Origin: Flammeovirgaceae bacterium UBA4465
GTDB taxonomy: Bacteria > Bacteroidota > Bacteroidia > Cytophagales > Cyclobacteriaceae
Assembly: GCA_905182375.1 (NCBI GenBank)
Contig: CAJJBF010000012.1
Span: forward strand, 1 to 42,647
DNA: 42,647 nucleotides
Reading direction: 5' to 3'
Shown here piece by piece: positions 13,894-22,318 of the stretch. How positions within the stretch are numbered: position 1 is the stretch's first letter; each line of letters starts with the position of its first letter. Made by a program: the position numbers and the translations under genes. The notes beneath the pieces were generated by a model. It was not told where the DNA came from. It made no database searches and worked only from the letters and a program-made list of their open reading frames with translations.

Positions 13894-15364
13894 CATTATA
13901 TTTCCCCATCAACTTTTTCAAACACATGTCTTGTACGAGAATGGATATGATATTTATATGATCGAAGAGCCCTTGTTCTTTTCACAATATAAATTTCATA
14001 AAATGAAGTTGGCCTACCATCGAGCTACCATGAAGGCACACGCCAGCTACTTGGAGTCTAGAGGCCTCACGGTGCATTACATAGAAATAGGTGACCAAAG
14101 ATCAGATTTAGGACATTTAATGGGCCTGCTCTCTATCGAAAAAATAGAGCTCATCTATCTTGTTGACCCTACCGATTACTGGTTAGAAAAAAGAATAAAA
14201 CAAGCTGCACTACAGCAAAAAATCAAACTTACCTTCTACGAGAATCCTATTTTCATCAATACTCGTTCAGATCTTAGGGACTTCTTTAGTCCTCATAAAA
14301 AAAAGTATTTTCAAACTTCTTTTTATAAGCAATCTAGAATCAAACAACATATTTTAGTCGATGCAGCAGATGAGCCCATCGGTGGAAAATGGAGTTTTGA
14401 TGATGAAAACAGGAAAAAATATCCTAAAAATAAACTTCCACCGACCATTAAAAGTCCCCTAAATAATTCCTTTTGGAGTGAAGCCCTGACCTATATTGAA
14501 ACGCATTATTCGAAGAATCCCGGTAATCTTACGCCAAAACCTTTGTACCCGATTGATGGGCCTGCCACACAAAAATGGTTAGAAGACTTTTTTGAACATC
14601 GATTCGAAGCGTTTGGTACTTATGAAGATGCGATTGTCAAAGATGAGCTCTTCTTGAATCACAGTGTATTGTCCCCGATGCTCAACACAGGACTGATCTC
14701 ACCAAAGTCCATCATTGATGCCGCGCTTCTTCATGCAAAAAAAGTAGATATTCCATTAAACTCGTTGGAGGGCTTTATCCGTCAAATAATGGGCTGGCGA
14801 GAATTTATAAGGGGCATGTATATTTCCCAGGGTTCTGTTTCTCGATCTACTAATTACTGGGGGTTCAAACGAAAAATACCCTCAAGCTTTTATAACGGTA
14901 CGACCGGCATATACCCCATCGATCAAACCATTCATAAAATCTTAAAAACAGGTTACTGTCATCATATCGAGCGGCTGATGGTCCTGGGAAATTTCATGGT
15001 ACTTTGTGAATTTGATCCAGACGAGGTCTATCGTTGGTTTATGGAATTATTTATAGATGCCTATGATTGGGTCATGGTTCCCAATGTTTATGGCATGAGC
15101 CAATTTGCAGATGGGGGCCTTTTCGCAACCAAACCCTACATCAGTGGATCTAATTACTTAATGAAGATGAGTGATTATCCCAAAGGAGATTGGCAGCCGA
15201 TCTGGGATGCCTTATTCTGGAGATTTATGGATGTTCATCGCATGTTTTTTATTAAAAATCCACGATTAGGTCTACTTATAAAAACTTTTGATAAAATGAC
15301 AGATGAGAGAAAAAACGAATTGCATACAACCGCGGATCACTTCTTAATCCAATTAAATAAATAA
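13880..15364 (+). CDS. FeS-BCP-type photolyase/cryptochrome lacking the Fe-S cysteines
   Basis: This 494-residue protein belongs to the (6-4) photolyase / FeS-BCP group (PhrB type): N-terminal [29 protein letters not shown], the middle [16 protein letters not shown], then [16 protein letters not shown] and [20 protein letters not shown]. In classical FeS-BCPs such as Agrobacterium PhrB, three of the four [4Fe-4S] cysteines follow in the DYCxGC...C stretch. Here that stretch reads [18 protein letters not shown] with no cysteine, so the cluster is probably absent, as reported for some marine relatives. The expected chromophores are FAD and a lumazine. It is the last gene of the tight run starting at 10106, and a gap of 98 nt follows. 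Confidence 0.85.
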   Translation: MKGINIIFPHQLFQTHVLYENGYDIYMIEEPLFFSQYKFHKMKLAYHRATMKAHASYLESRGLTVHYIEIGDQRSDLGHLMGLLSIEKIELIYLVDPTDYWLEKRIKQAALQQKIKLTFYENPIFINTRSDLRDFFSPHKKKYFQTSFYKQSRIKQHILVDAADEPIGGKWSFDDENRKKYPKNKLPPTIKSPLNNSFWSEALTYIETHYSKNPGNLTPKPLYPIDGPATQKWLEDFFEHRFEAFGTYEDAIVKDELFLNHSVLSPMLNTGLISPKSIIDAALLHAKKVDIPLNSLEGFIRQIMGWREFIRGMYISQGSVSRSTNYWGFKRKIPSSFYNGTTGIYPIDQTIHKILKTGYCHHIERLMVLGNFMVLCEFDPDEVYRWFMELFIDAYDWVMVPNVYGMSQFADGGLFATKPYISGSNYLMKMSDYPKGDWQPIWDALFWRFMDVHRMFFIKNPRLGLLIKTFDKMTDERKNELHTTADHFLIQLNK

Positions 15365-15462
15365 TTAGGAATTAGTTTTTGATTTAACGGCAGCTTTTGT
15401 GTCGAAATTAGACTAGTTTAGATTCTTCATTTTTTAATAAAATCCGAATCATTATCTTAATT

Positions 15463-16944
15463 ATGAATTTAATTGCTGAAAAATTATACCTCGTTTTTAC
15501 GATCGGTTTTTGTATTGGTTGTACCTCAAATAATGCACCTCCAATGACTGAAAAAAATATACCTGATACTGGACGATATGTTCCCACCTCTGCCCGTATC
15601 TACACTACAGCAAAAGATACAAATCTAAGGTTGCAAAAAACTGCTGAATTGGAATTCAAAAAAGGTAAGCAACCCTTAGAAACAGAATTATCTATTTTTA
15701 TAAATCCTGACAAAACCTTTCAAACGATGATAGGTATCGGAGGCGCTATAACTGACGCGTCGGCTGAAGTTTTCGCAAAATTGTCTCCTGAAAAACAAGA
15801 GCTCTTACTAGAAGCCTATTATGGGCAAAACGGGATCAGATACAGCCTCTTGAGGACAACGATTCACAGTTGTGACTTTAGTGAGCAATCATACACTTAT
15901 ATAGAAGAAGGTGATGCAGACCTTAAAACCTTTGATATCACACCAGACTTGACCTATCGGATACCTCTGATTAAAAAAGCCATTACCAAAGCAGGCGGTG
16001 CTTTGTTGACTTATGTAAGTCCGTGGAGTCCTCCAGCGTTTATGAAGACCAATGGAAATATGCTTCAAGGAGGTAGTTTACTGCCCGAATTTTACGAATC
16101 TTGGGCACATTACTATGCCAAATTTATCAAAGCCTATGAGGCACTTGACATTCCCATTTGGGGTCTAACCATACAAAATGAACCTATGGCTACACAGCGT
16201 TGGGAATCCTGTATTTATACTGCACAAGAAGAAAGAGATTTTTTGAAAAACTACTTGGGGCCCATTTTGGCTAAAGAAGGATTAGGGGATAAAAACATTA
16301 TCGTTTGGGATCACAACAGAGATCTCATTACCAATCGAGCCAATACAATATTAGGAGATCCAGAGGCTGCGAAATATGCGTGGGGTACCGGATTCCATTG
16401 GTATGAAACCTGGACCGGCAGTGACGCTAAATTTGAGAATTTAGGAAAGGTTAAGGAATCATTTCCCAATAAGGAATTGATGTTCACCGAAGGTTGCAAT
16501 GAAAGTTTTGACGCCAATAAATATCAGTTTTGGCCAAATGCTGAGCGCTACGGCAACTCTATGATCAACGATTTTAACCAAGGGACAGCAGGCTGGACCG
16601 ATTGGAACATACTCTTAGATCAAAATGGTGGTCCTAATCATGTGGCTAACTTTTGTTTTGCACCTATCCACGGTGATACAGAGACCGATGAGCTTATTTT
16701 GACACCTACTTATTATTATATTGGACATTTTTCAAAATATATTCGTCCAGGTGCCAAAAGAGTCAGTACAGTCAGTAGCAGAAGCTTTCTCCAAGCAACT
16801 ACTTTCGTCAATCCAGATGATTCATATGCTACCGTAATCATGAACGATAGCGCCGTCAAAATAGATTATAATATGTACGTTGGAACGCAGAAAATAGCCT
16901 CATCTATTCCCGCGCGAGCCATCCAAACGATCGTATATCATTAG
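15463..16944 (+). CDS. GH30 family glycoside hydrolase lipoprotein
   Basis: This 493-residue protein has an N-terminal signal with lipobox CIGC (Cys20), so it is predicted to be surface or periplasmic. The glucosylceramidase/GH30 fold is shown by FQTMIGIGGAITDASAEVFAK, YSLLRTTIHSCDFS, YVSPWSPPAFMKTNGNM, the acid/base WGLTIQNEP (Glu240) and the nucleophile FTEGCNES (Glu343). A beta-sandwich ending in VNPDDSYATVIMNDS completes it. In Bacteroidota such GH30 enzymes typically cut beta-1,6- (or beta-1,3-) glucans, as in laminarin side branches. It sits inside the light island between a photolyase and an aromatic hydroxylase, about 14 kb from a GH16 enzyme and sugar porter. It has its own 98-nt upstream gap, so it is likely expressed separately. 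Confidence 0.9.
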   Translation: MNLIAEKLYLVFTIGFCIGCTSNNAPPMTEKNIPDTGRYVPTSARIYTTAKDTNLRLQKTAELEFKKGKQPLETELSIFINPDKTFQTMIGIGGAITDASAEVFAKLSPEKQELLLEAYYGQNGIRYSLLRTTIHSCDFSEQSYTYIEEGDADLKTFDITPDLTYRIPLIKKAITKAGGALLTYVSPWSPPAFMKTNGNMLQGGSLLPEFYESWAHYYAKFIKAYEALDIPIWGLTIQNEPMATQRWESCIYTAQEERDFLKNYLGPILAKEGLGDKNIIVWDHNRDLITNRANTILGDPEAAKYAWGTGFHWYETWTGSDAKFENLGKVKESFPNKELMFTEGCNESFDANKYQFWPNAERYGNSMINDFNQGTAGWTDWNILLDQNGGPNHVANFCFAPIHGDTETDELILTPTYYYIGHFSKYIRPGAKRVSTVSSRSFLQATTFVNPDDSYATVIMNDSAVKIDYNMYVGTQKIASSIPARAIQTIVYH

Positions 16945-17058
16945 AATTTATAAGAAAAAATAAGCTTAAATTTTCCTTTAGAAAAGGTCTAAATAAGTAT
17001 TTGATCGCTCATTTTAAATATTCTATTTAACTTGGAGTAAAACATCTACTTTTAGGAC

Positions 17059-17766
17059 ATGCGTACCTTTGATTTAGTCCATGATGATGACCACTGGAAG
17101 CAATTATTTGAGATCCATTTTCAAAGTTTACAATCTTTAAATGCCATCTCAACCCTTTGGATTTCTGGATTCTCAAAACTGGGCTTAAATCAAAATAAAC
17201 GACCCCAAGCCGAACAATTAACCCTAGCTTTAAAATCTTATACGGGCTACACTTTTGTACAAACAAATGAAAATGTCATACTAGATCAAAAATCATGGTA
17301 TACCATGATTAGTAATTACCAAATGCCCTTGACCCAGTTTGTGCGAAGACCTGATGAACTCGACTATTGCGACGAACCGGATATCTGGCACGACATCATG
17401 GGACATGTCCCTTTTTTAGCTGAAAAAAGCTACTCAGATATGTATCAATTGTTGGCTAGAACGTATTTACGTGCCCTGGATGAAGATCGTTCGGATTTAC
17501 TAATAGAACTTGATTTTATTGGAGGTATGCTCATTGAGTTGGGACTGATAAGGGAATCATCAGGAATTAAGGCTTTTGGTGCTACTTTTTATTCTTCTTC
17601 AGAGGTAAAAATCGCATTTGATCCTAAAAATCAAATCTCTTTTTCCACTCAGGCGTTCACTAGTGGCGCTTCTTATGATCGACACAGTTTCCAAGGAAAA
17701 TATTATGTTTTTGATTCCTTGGCCCAACTTATTCAGCTCATTCAGCAGATATCTGATCGCATCTAA
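17059..17766 (+). CDS. Aromatic amino acid hydroxylase (phenylalanine 4-monooxygenase-like)
   Basis: This 235-residue protein matches the catalytic domain of pterin-dependent aromatic amino acid hydroxylases. The iron site is visible: EPDIWHDIMGH gives His111 and His116, and IELGLIRE gives Glu160, followed by GIKAFGATFYSS as in phenylalanine hydroxylases. The family oxidises an aromatic amino acid using O2, Fe(II) and tetrahydropterin; phenylalanine to tyrosine is the default. At 235 residues it is slightly short for bacterial enzymes (about 260-290) but seems complete. It stands alone, with 114 nt upstream and 148 nt downstream. Its location within the photoprotection island is odd: a link to tyrosine supply or pterin use is conceivable but unproven. 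Confidence 0.85.
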   Translation: MRTFDLVHDDDHWKQLFEIHFQSLQSLNAISTLWISGFSKLGLNQNKRPQAEQLTLALKSYTGYTFVQTNENVILDQKSWYTMISNYQMPLTQFVRRPDELDYCDEPDIWHDIMGHVPFLAEKSYSDMYQLLARTYLRALDEDRSDLLIELDFIGGMLIELGLIRESSGIKAFGATFYSSSEVKIAFDPKNQISFSTQAFTSGASYDRHSFQGKYYVFDSLAQLIQLIQQISDRI

Positions 17767-17829
17767 TTCGCTGGATCAATTCAATTTTGAATTATATTCA
17801 CTGAAAAAAAGAATCTAAACTCGATTGCC

Positions 17830-17864
17830 GATCAGATAGTATCTTTGTAGATTAATATCTGATC
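17830..17864 (+). promoter_or_regulatory. Promoter flanked by a perfect inverted repeat (candidate operator)
   Basis: GATCAGATA (17830-17838) and TATCTGATC (17856-17864) form a perfect 9-bp inverted repeat around a TATCTTTG -7 box (17840-17847). A third copy, TATCTGATC, lies at 17750-17758 at the end of the hydroxylase gene. The arrangement suggests a repressor covering the promoter of the gene at 17915. The regulator is unknown; the B12-binding MerR protein encoded 0.8 kb downstream is one candidate. Confidence 0.5.
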
Positions 17865-17914
17865 AAATTTTGTTTCTTTTTCATAACTATCCTAAATTTT
17901 TGTAATCCCCAATT

Positions 17915-18682
17915 ATGTCAAAACTACCCGAGCAACATCAATTTGTTGATCTCTCTGACTATGGGAGACCCGCCGCCAGGGTCATCGCAGGGTCCTTGAG
18001 AAAAAGTAGTTTCACCCCTATTCACGTGACCTTTACTTTTATTTTGAGTGGCCTAATTGCCATATATTGTATCCTGAATGATTTTCTTGTTTTGGCCGCT
18101 ATTTTTCTAGTCATCAAATCCATACTTGATGCAGCAGACGGCGAACTAGCAAGAATTAAAAAAACACCTTCCTATACAGGTAGATACTTTGATTCAATCG
18201 CTGATATTACCCTGAATCTGTTGATCATGATGGCCATATGTAAAACTTCTGATGCCCGCATTTCAACCACTTTAGTCGCTTTTTTTGGATTGCAATTACA
18301 AGGCACACTATATAATTATTATTACGTTATTCTCAGAAACAAGTTGGGAGGCGATACCACTAGCAGAATCATTGAAAGTGAGGCGCCCACCGCAATGAAA
18401 GGGGAACAACAGAAAAATGTACAGCGCCTTTTTTATATATATCACCTACTCTACAGTTACTTTGACAGAATTATTTACCGGCTTGATAAAAATGCTGCTG
18501 AAGGTAAAATATTTCCAAATTGGTTTATGACAGCGATCTCAACCCTAGGCCTAGGCTTTCAATTACTTCTTATCAGTCTCATGCTCGTTTTAGGATTGAA
18601 AGAATACATTGTTCCCTTTTTCATAGGCTACACTTTCTTAATTGTCCTTTTTATTGGGATAAGGAAAAATTGGTTAGGATAG
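17915..18682 (+). CDS. CDP-alcohol phosphatidyltransferase family membrane protein
   Basis: This 255-residue integral membrane protein has about six hydrophobic segments. The complete family signature DxxDGxxARx8GxxxDxxxD is present from about residue 71 (DAADGELARIKK) to the Asp pair near residue 96, so it should transfer a phosphoalcohol from a CDP-alcohol to an acceptor, with metal bound by the aspartates. The substrate cannot be told; phosphatidylglycerol-, phosphatidylinositol- or phosphocholine-type lipids are all possible. It is monocistronic with an elaborate promoter at 17830-17864. The next gene is convergent, 43 nt away. Its position in the light island may reflect membrane-lipid adjustment together with carotenoids, which is inference. 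Confidence 0.85.
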   Translation: MSKLPEQHQFVDLSDYGRPAARVIAGSLRKSSFTPIHVTFTFILSGLIAIYCILNDFLVLAAIFLVIKSILDAADGELARIKKTPSYTGRYFDSIADITLNLLIMMAICKTSDARISTTLVAFFGLQLQGTLYNYYYVILRNKLGGDTTSRIIESEAPTAMKGEQQKNVQRLFYIYHLLYSYFDRIIYRLDKNAAEGKIFPNWFMTAISTLGLGFQLLLISLMLVLGLKEYIVPFFIGYTFLIVLFIGIRKNWLG

Positions 18683-18725
18683 CTTTGCCTAACCTCGTCT
18701 CAATTTCTTAATTTGTTGCAGATCT

Positions 18726-19640
18726 TTATTTTCCATTCAATGGGGTTCGCCCTCTATTATCGTTTAAGAAATCTATTAATGATTCTGGCTTTGCAAGATG
18801 AACGATCCGATCATTTTGTATTAGCGACACAAAGTTTTGTGGATTGCCTGAAATCAAAAATGGTGTTTTAGTAGTTTCCAGTACTTTTTCAATTTGCCTT
18901 ACCGTCTTGTCTGCCTTTGGTGCCACAAACATAGACATTATGAAATCTGCATTTACAATACTTAAAACTTCATGAATATTTTCCCCCGGAACATTTTGAC
19001 CTAAATAATACACTTTAAATCCTCTTTCGGCAGCAATGAAGGAGGCCAACAAAAGACCTACCTCATGGTGCTCATCTTCAAGAAGGAAAAAAACGATTTT
19101 TTTAGCATTGGCGGGAGGATGTGGAATCGCATCAATGGCACTGATGATTTTTTTCCTTATCAAGCAGGAGATAAAATGTTCCTGTGCAGGCATGGTTTTT
19201 TGTGTATTCCACAAAATACCGATATGGTGAAGAAAGGGATAAATTAAATCTCTGACAGTACCCAGTAAACCTTTTCTAATGACATGCAGCTTGAATATTT
19301 CGTCAAACTTCATTTCATCCATAGTCAGCATAGCCAATGTCAAGGATTGTATGTCCTCTTTTTTTTCCTGATCTACATCTTGATCAGGAAGCGCTAAAAT
19401 TTGATTTACTAACTCATGAATTTTATCGTCAGTCATTTTTTCAACTTTGGATATTTTGTGTCCATTTCTGAGTAGAATGCCGAAATTTACTAATTGAATG
19501 AGTTGAATATCTGAAAAAAATCTGATGTTAGTTTCAGTACGACTAGGATTTAAAAAGCTGTAGCGCCGTTCCCAAATCCGCAGCGTGTGCGCTTTAATCC
19601 CTGATAAGGCTTCTACTTGAGCCATCGAATACGTACTCAT
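18726..19640 (-). CDS. CarH/LitR-type B12-dependent MerR photoreceptor regulator
   Basis: This 304-residue protein has a MerR winged HTH at residues 1-70 (YSMAQVEALSGIKAHTLRIW, ERRY). A helical B12-binding domain follows (about 95-170) with the light-sensing signature Wx9EH intact (Trp144, Glu154, His155). The C-terminal cobalamin-binding Rossmann domain (about 180-295) has the ExHxxG motif (Glu190, His192 as lower axial ligand, Gly195). In CarH/LitR proteins, adenosylcobalamin-bound tetramers repress their targets in the dark; light breaks the Co-C bond and frees the DNA. All sensor residues are present, so light-responsive control of the surrounding photolyase and carotenoid genes is likely. 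It is divergent from the operon at 19855 and its own promoter overlaps a palindrome (19695-19713), which suggests autoregulation. Confidence 0.9.
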   Translation of the reverse strand: MSTYSMAQVEALSGIKAHTLRIWERRYSFLNPSRTETNIRFFSDIQLIQLVNFGILLRNGHKISKVEKMTDDKIHELVNQILALPDQDVDQEKKEDIQSLTLAMLTMDEMKFDEIFKLHVIRKGLLGTVRDLIYPFLHHIGILWNTQKTMPAQEHFISCLIRKKIISAIDAIPHPPANAKKIVFFLLEDEHHEVGLLLASFIAAERGFKVYYLGQNVPGENIHEVLSIVNADFIMSMFVAPKADKTVRQIEKVLETTKTPFLISGNPQNFVSLIQNDRIVHLAKPESLIDFLNDNRGRTPLNGK

Positions 19641-19694
19641 AATGTGATTTACGAAAGAAAAATAATTATTATTGTAAAAACTGAAAAAAATAAA

Positions 19695-19713
19695 TTTTAG
19701 TTCAAAACTAAAA
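19695..19713 (-). promoter_or_regulatory. Palindrome over the -7 box of the CarH-like gene
   Basis: TTTTAGTT (19695-19702) and AACTAAAA (19706-19713) form a perfect 8-bp palindrome with a 3-nt spacer. On the minus strand it contains TAGTTTTG (19703-19710), a perfect TAnnTTTG -7 box, 63 nt before the regulator's start codon. It is a good candidate operator for autoregulation. A related AACT-AAA-AGTT palindrome lies at 29586-29596 before crtI. No clear plus-strand promoter for 19855 was recognised. Confidence 0.5.
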
Positions 19714-19854
19714 TAATTCTTACATTCAGCGCTTCTGTGAACAAATTAGCAGAATTTTATGTTTAAAATTATATGTTCTTTCTTTTATACAGAAAGACGC
19801 GCATTGCTTTTTAGGTCATAAAAAAACATATCATTAATTCATTCAAATTTAAGT

Positions 19855-20325
19855 ATGGCATTTTACCAATTTTCCGTAGAACAACACGTTGCCGCTGACC
19901 TCGAACAAGTGTGGGGATTCATTTCTTCCCCCTCAAATCTTAAAAAAATCACTCCCAAAGAGATGGGATTCAATATCACTTCAAAAGATGACAATGTCAA
20001 GATGTACCCGGGCATGATCATTACCTATAAAGTAAGTCCCCTTTTGGGCATAAGAATGAACTGGATGACAGAAATCACTCAGGTAAAAGAAATGGATTAT
20101 TTTATCGACGAACAAAGAGTGGGACCTTATAAGATGTGGCATCATCAGCACAAACTGATTCCTGACAATAAAGGAGTTAAAATGGTTGATTTAATTACCT
20201 ATATCCCACCCTTTGGTTTCATTGGAGCGATAGCCAATACCCTAATCATTGAAAATAAACTTAAAGAAATTTTTGATTACCGAACCATAGCGGTAAACCA
20301 AGAGTTTAATATTGTAGCAAGTTAA
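19855..20325 (+). CDS. SRPBCC-fold ligand-binding protein
   Basis: This 156-residue cytosolic protein has the START/Bet v1 (SRPBCC) pattern: FSVEQHVAADLEQVWGFISS, then PSNLKKITPKEMGFNI, ITYKVSPLLGIRMNWMTEIT, and the last strands MVDLITYIPPFGFIG before a long C-terminal helix. The family binds hydrophobic small molecules or acts as cyclase-like proteins. Genes of this kind occur beside photolyase and DUF2867 oxidoreductase genes, as here. It is the first gene of a tightly packed plus-strand operon (10 nt to the next gene) and is divergent from the CarH-like regulator, so it is likely light-controlled. The ligand is unknown; a carotenoid or quinone precursor would fit the context but is guesswork. 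Confidence 0.8.
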   Translation: MAFYQFSVEQHVAADLEQVWGFISSPSNLKKITPKEMGFNITSKDDNVKMYPGMIITYKVSPLLGIRMNWMTEITQVKEMDYFIDEQRVGPYKMWHHQHKLIPDNKGVKMVDLITYIPPFGFIGAIANTLIIENKLKEIFDYRTIAVNQEFNIVAS

Positions 20326-20335
20326 ATTTAAACAC

Positions 20336-20992
20336 ATGGCGAAGAAAAATAAGTCTCAAAAAGACATCATCACAGCGTACATGCAGCATGTACTAGAGCA
20401 CAGCAGCACTCCCGAATCAGTTTACAAGTTTGGCAAGGACAATGGTTTTACCGAAGCTGAATTTTATAACTTTTTTGGCACCTTCGAATCGCTCGAAAAA
20501 TCTATTTTCAGCAACTTTTTTGACAATACCATGATACTTCTTGAAAAAAATGAGGAGTATCAAAATTTTGACGCTCAAAATAAACTACTCAGCTTTTACT
20601 TCACCTTCTTTGAAGTTCTGAAAGCCAATAGAAGTTATGTCATCATGACCCTCTCCACGACCAAAGCTAGTCTCAAGACAAATGGCGTATTGGTCGGTTT
20701 AAAAGAATTATTTAAGAAATTTGTAGATGGATTGGATATCCAAACATTGGATTTAAAACAAGAAAAATTGGAAGAAGTAAAGCAGAAAGGGCTCTCCGAA
20801 CTCTCTTGGCAACAATTATTATTTACCATTAATTTTTGGATGGAAGATGCCAGTGCTTCTTTTGAAAAAACAGATATTTTTATTGAGAAATCGGTTAAAA
20901 CGAGTTTTGAACTAATGAATATCACCCCACTGAAAAGTCTGTTGGATTTAGGTAAATTTTTTGTTAAGGAGAAAATAATGGGGAAAAATTAA
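20336..20992 (+). CDS. TetR-like protein with C-terminal TetR domain
   Basis: This 218-residue all-helical protein has an N-terminal segment (about 1-55) with the TetR layout: DIITAYMQHVLEH, then TPESVYKFGKDNGFTEAEFYNFFG resembling the recognition helix YxxF, and SLEKSIFSNFFDN. The C-terminal about 150 residues resemble the TetR_C family found in Bacteroidota. The recognition helix is weaker than usual and acidic, so DNA binding is not certain. Its stop adjoins the ATG of the ABC1 kinase gene with no spacer. The pairing of this TetR-like protein with an ABC1/AarF kinase suggests they work together, possibly as a regulator or adaptor of the kinase. Confidence 0.7.
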   Translation: MAKKNKSQKDIITAYMQHVLEHSSTPESVYKFGKDNGFTEAEFYNFFGTFESLEKSIFSNFFDNTMILLEKNEEYQNFDAQNKLLSFYFTFFEVLKANRSYVIMTLSTTKASLKTNGVLVGLKELFKKFVDGLDIQTLDLKQEKLEEVKQKGLSELSWQQLLFTINFWMEDASASFEKTDIFIEKSVKTSFELMNITPLKSLLDLGKFFVKEKIMGKN

Positions 20993-22315
20993 ATGGAGAC
21001 GATCGATCAAATTCCAATAACAAAAATTCAGCGAGCAACCAAAATCGTTAAGACTGGAGCAAAAGTAGGTGTTAACTACATCAAATACTACGGCAACCGC
21101 CTTACTCAAGAACAAGAGCAAGCTAAAAAAACATTAAACAATGCCAATGCAAATGATATCTATGATGGCCTTAAAAATCTCAAAGGTAGCGCGCTAAAGG
21201 TAGCCCAAATGCTGAGTATGGAAAAATCTATCATGCCTGCGGCATATGTAGAAAAATTTTCCCTTTCACAATTTTCTGTACCCCCATTATCGCCCGCACT
21301 TGTCAATAAAACTTTTAGAAAATATTTCGGAAAATCTGCTCATGAAATTTTTGATAAGTTTGATACTACTTCTGTTAATGCCGCAAGTATTGGTCAAGTA
21401 CATCAAGCTGAAAAAGACGGAAAAAAAATAGCCGTAAAAATTCAATATCCTGGGGTTGCAGGAAGTATCAGCAGCGACTTGTCTTTGATAAAGCCCATTG
21501 CTATTCGCATGTTTAATATTAAGGGCAAAGATTCCGATAAGTATTTTAAAGAAGTAGAGGAAAAACTCATCGATGAGACCAACTATATACTTGAGGTAGA
21601 TCAAAGTATTGAAATTGCAAAGGCATGCAAGCACATTCCGAATATGAAGTTCCCTGAATACTACAAAGAATATTCAACCGATCGCATCATAAGCATGGAA
21701 TGGATGAATGGACTCCATCTGACAGAATTTGCCTCTCAAAATAATGACCCCGTATTGGCCAATAAAATTGGTCAAGCCCTTTGGGATTTCTACATGTATC
21801 AAATTCATGTCTTAAGAAAAATGCATGCGGATCCACATCCTGGCAATTTCTTGGTCTCAAAAGAGCAAGAGCTCATCGCTCTTGATTTTGGTTGTATGAA
21901 AAGTTTACCTGATGAATTTTATTACCCTTATTTCACGCTCTCAGAGAAAGAAAATATAAATAATAGAAGTCTATTTGAAAAGAAACTTTATGAACTCGAA
22001 ATTTTAAGATCTGATGATTCAAAAAAGGAGCTTGATTTTTTCAAGGAAGTATTTCATGACCTGCTGAGCCTATTTACTCAACCCTTCCATACCGATTATT
22101 TTGACTTTTCAGACAAAATCTTTTTTGATGCCCTCTCAAACATGGCACAAGAATTTGCTCAAAAAACGGAATTAAGAAAATACAATGGGAATCGAGGATC
22201 TAAACATTTTATCTATGTGAATCGGACTTTTTTTGGTTTATATAACTTGATGCATACGCTAAAAGCGACGCATATTGAAATAAAAAGTCCTTCGGTACTT
22301 AAAAAAATAGCGTAA
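20993..22315 (+). CDS. ABC1/AarF/UbiB-type atypical kinase (ADCK3-like)
   Basis: This 440-residue protein has the ABC1 features in order: LKGSALKVAQMLSMEK (the KxGQ motif, here KVAQ, with Gly replaced by Ala), the Ala-rich loop NAASIGQVHQA, the ATP-binding Lys in IAVKIQYPGV, the catalytic HADPHPGNFL, and LDFGCMK in place of DFG. It is closest in pattern to ADCK3/COQ8 proteins, which support quinone and isoprenoid lipid metabolism as ATPases. Such a role near isoprenoid (carotenoid) genes is reasonable. It has no obvious membrane segment. It is embedded in the operon: the start directly follows the TetR-like gene and glutathione peroxidase begins 3 nt later, so all are probably light-induced together. 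Confidence 0.9.
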   Translation: METIDQIPITKIQRATKIVKTGAKVGVNYIKYYGNRLTQEQEQAKKTLNNANANDIYDGLKNLKGSALKVAQMLSMEKSIMPAAYVEKFSLSQFSVPPLSPALVNKTFRKYFGKSAHEIFDKFDTTSVNAASIGQVHQAEKDGKKIAVKIQYPGVAGSISSDLSLIKPIAIRMFNIKGKDSDKYFKEVEEKLIDETNYILEVDQSIEIAKACKHIPNMKFPEYYKEYSTDRIISMEWMNGLHLTEFASQNNDPVLANKIGQALWDFYMYQIHVLRKMHADPHPGNFLVSKEQELIALDFGCMKSLPDEFYYPYFTLSEKENINNRSLFEKKLYELEILRSDDSKKELDFFKEVFHDLLSLFTQPFHTDYFDFSDKIFFDALSNMAQEFAQKTELRKYNGNRGSKHFIYVNRTFFGLYNLMHTLKATHIEIKSPSVLKKIA

Positions 22316-22318
22316 CCT

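Noticed and set aside
18683..19854. Cobalamin riboswitch near the B12-binding regulator
   Set aside because: No B12-box-like conserved sequence was seen in the flanking noncoding regions; the protein itself is the B12 sensor.
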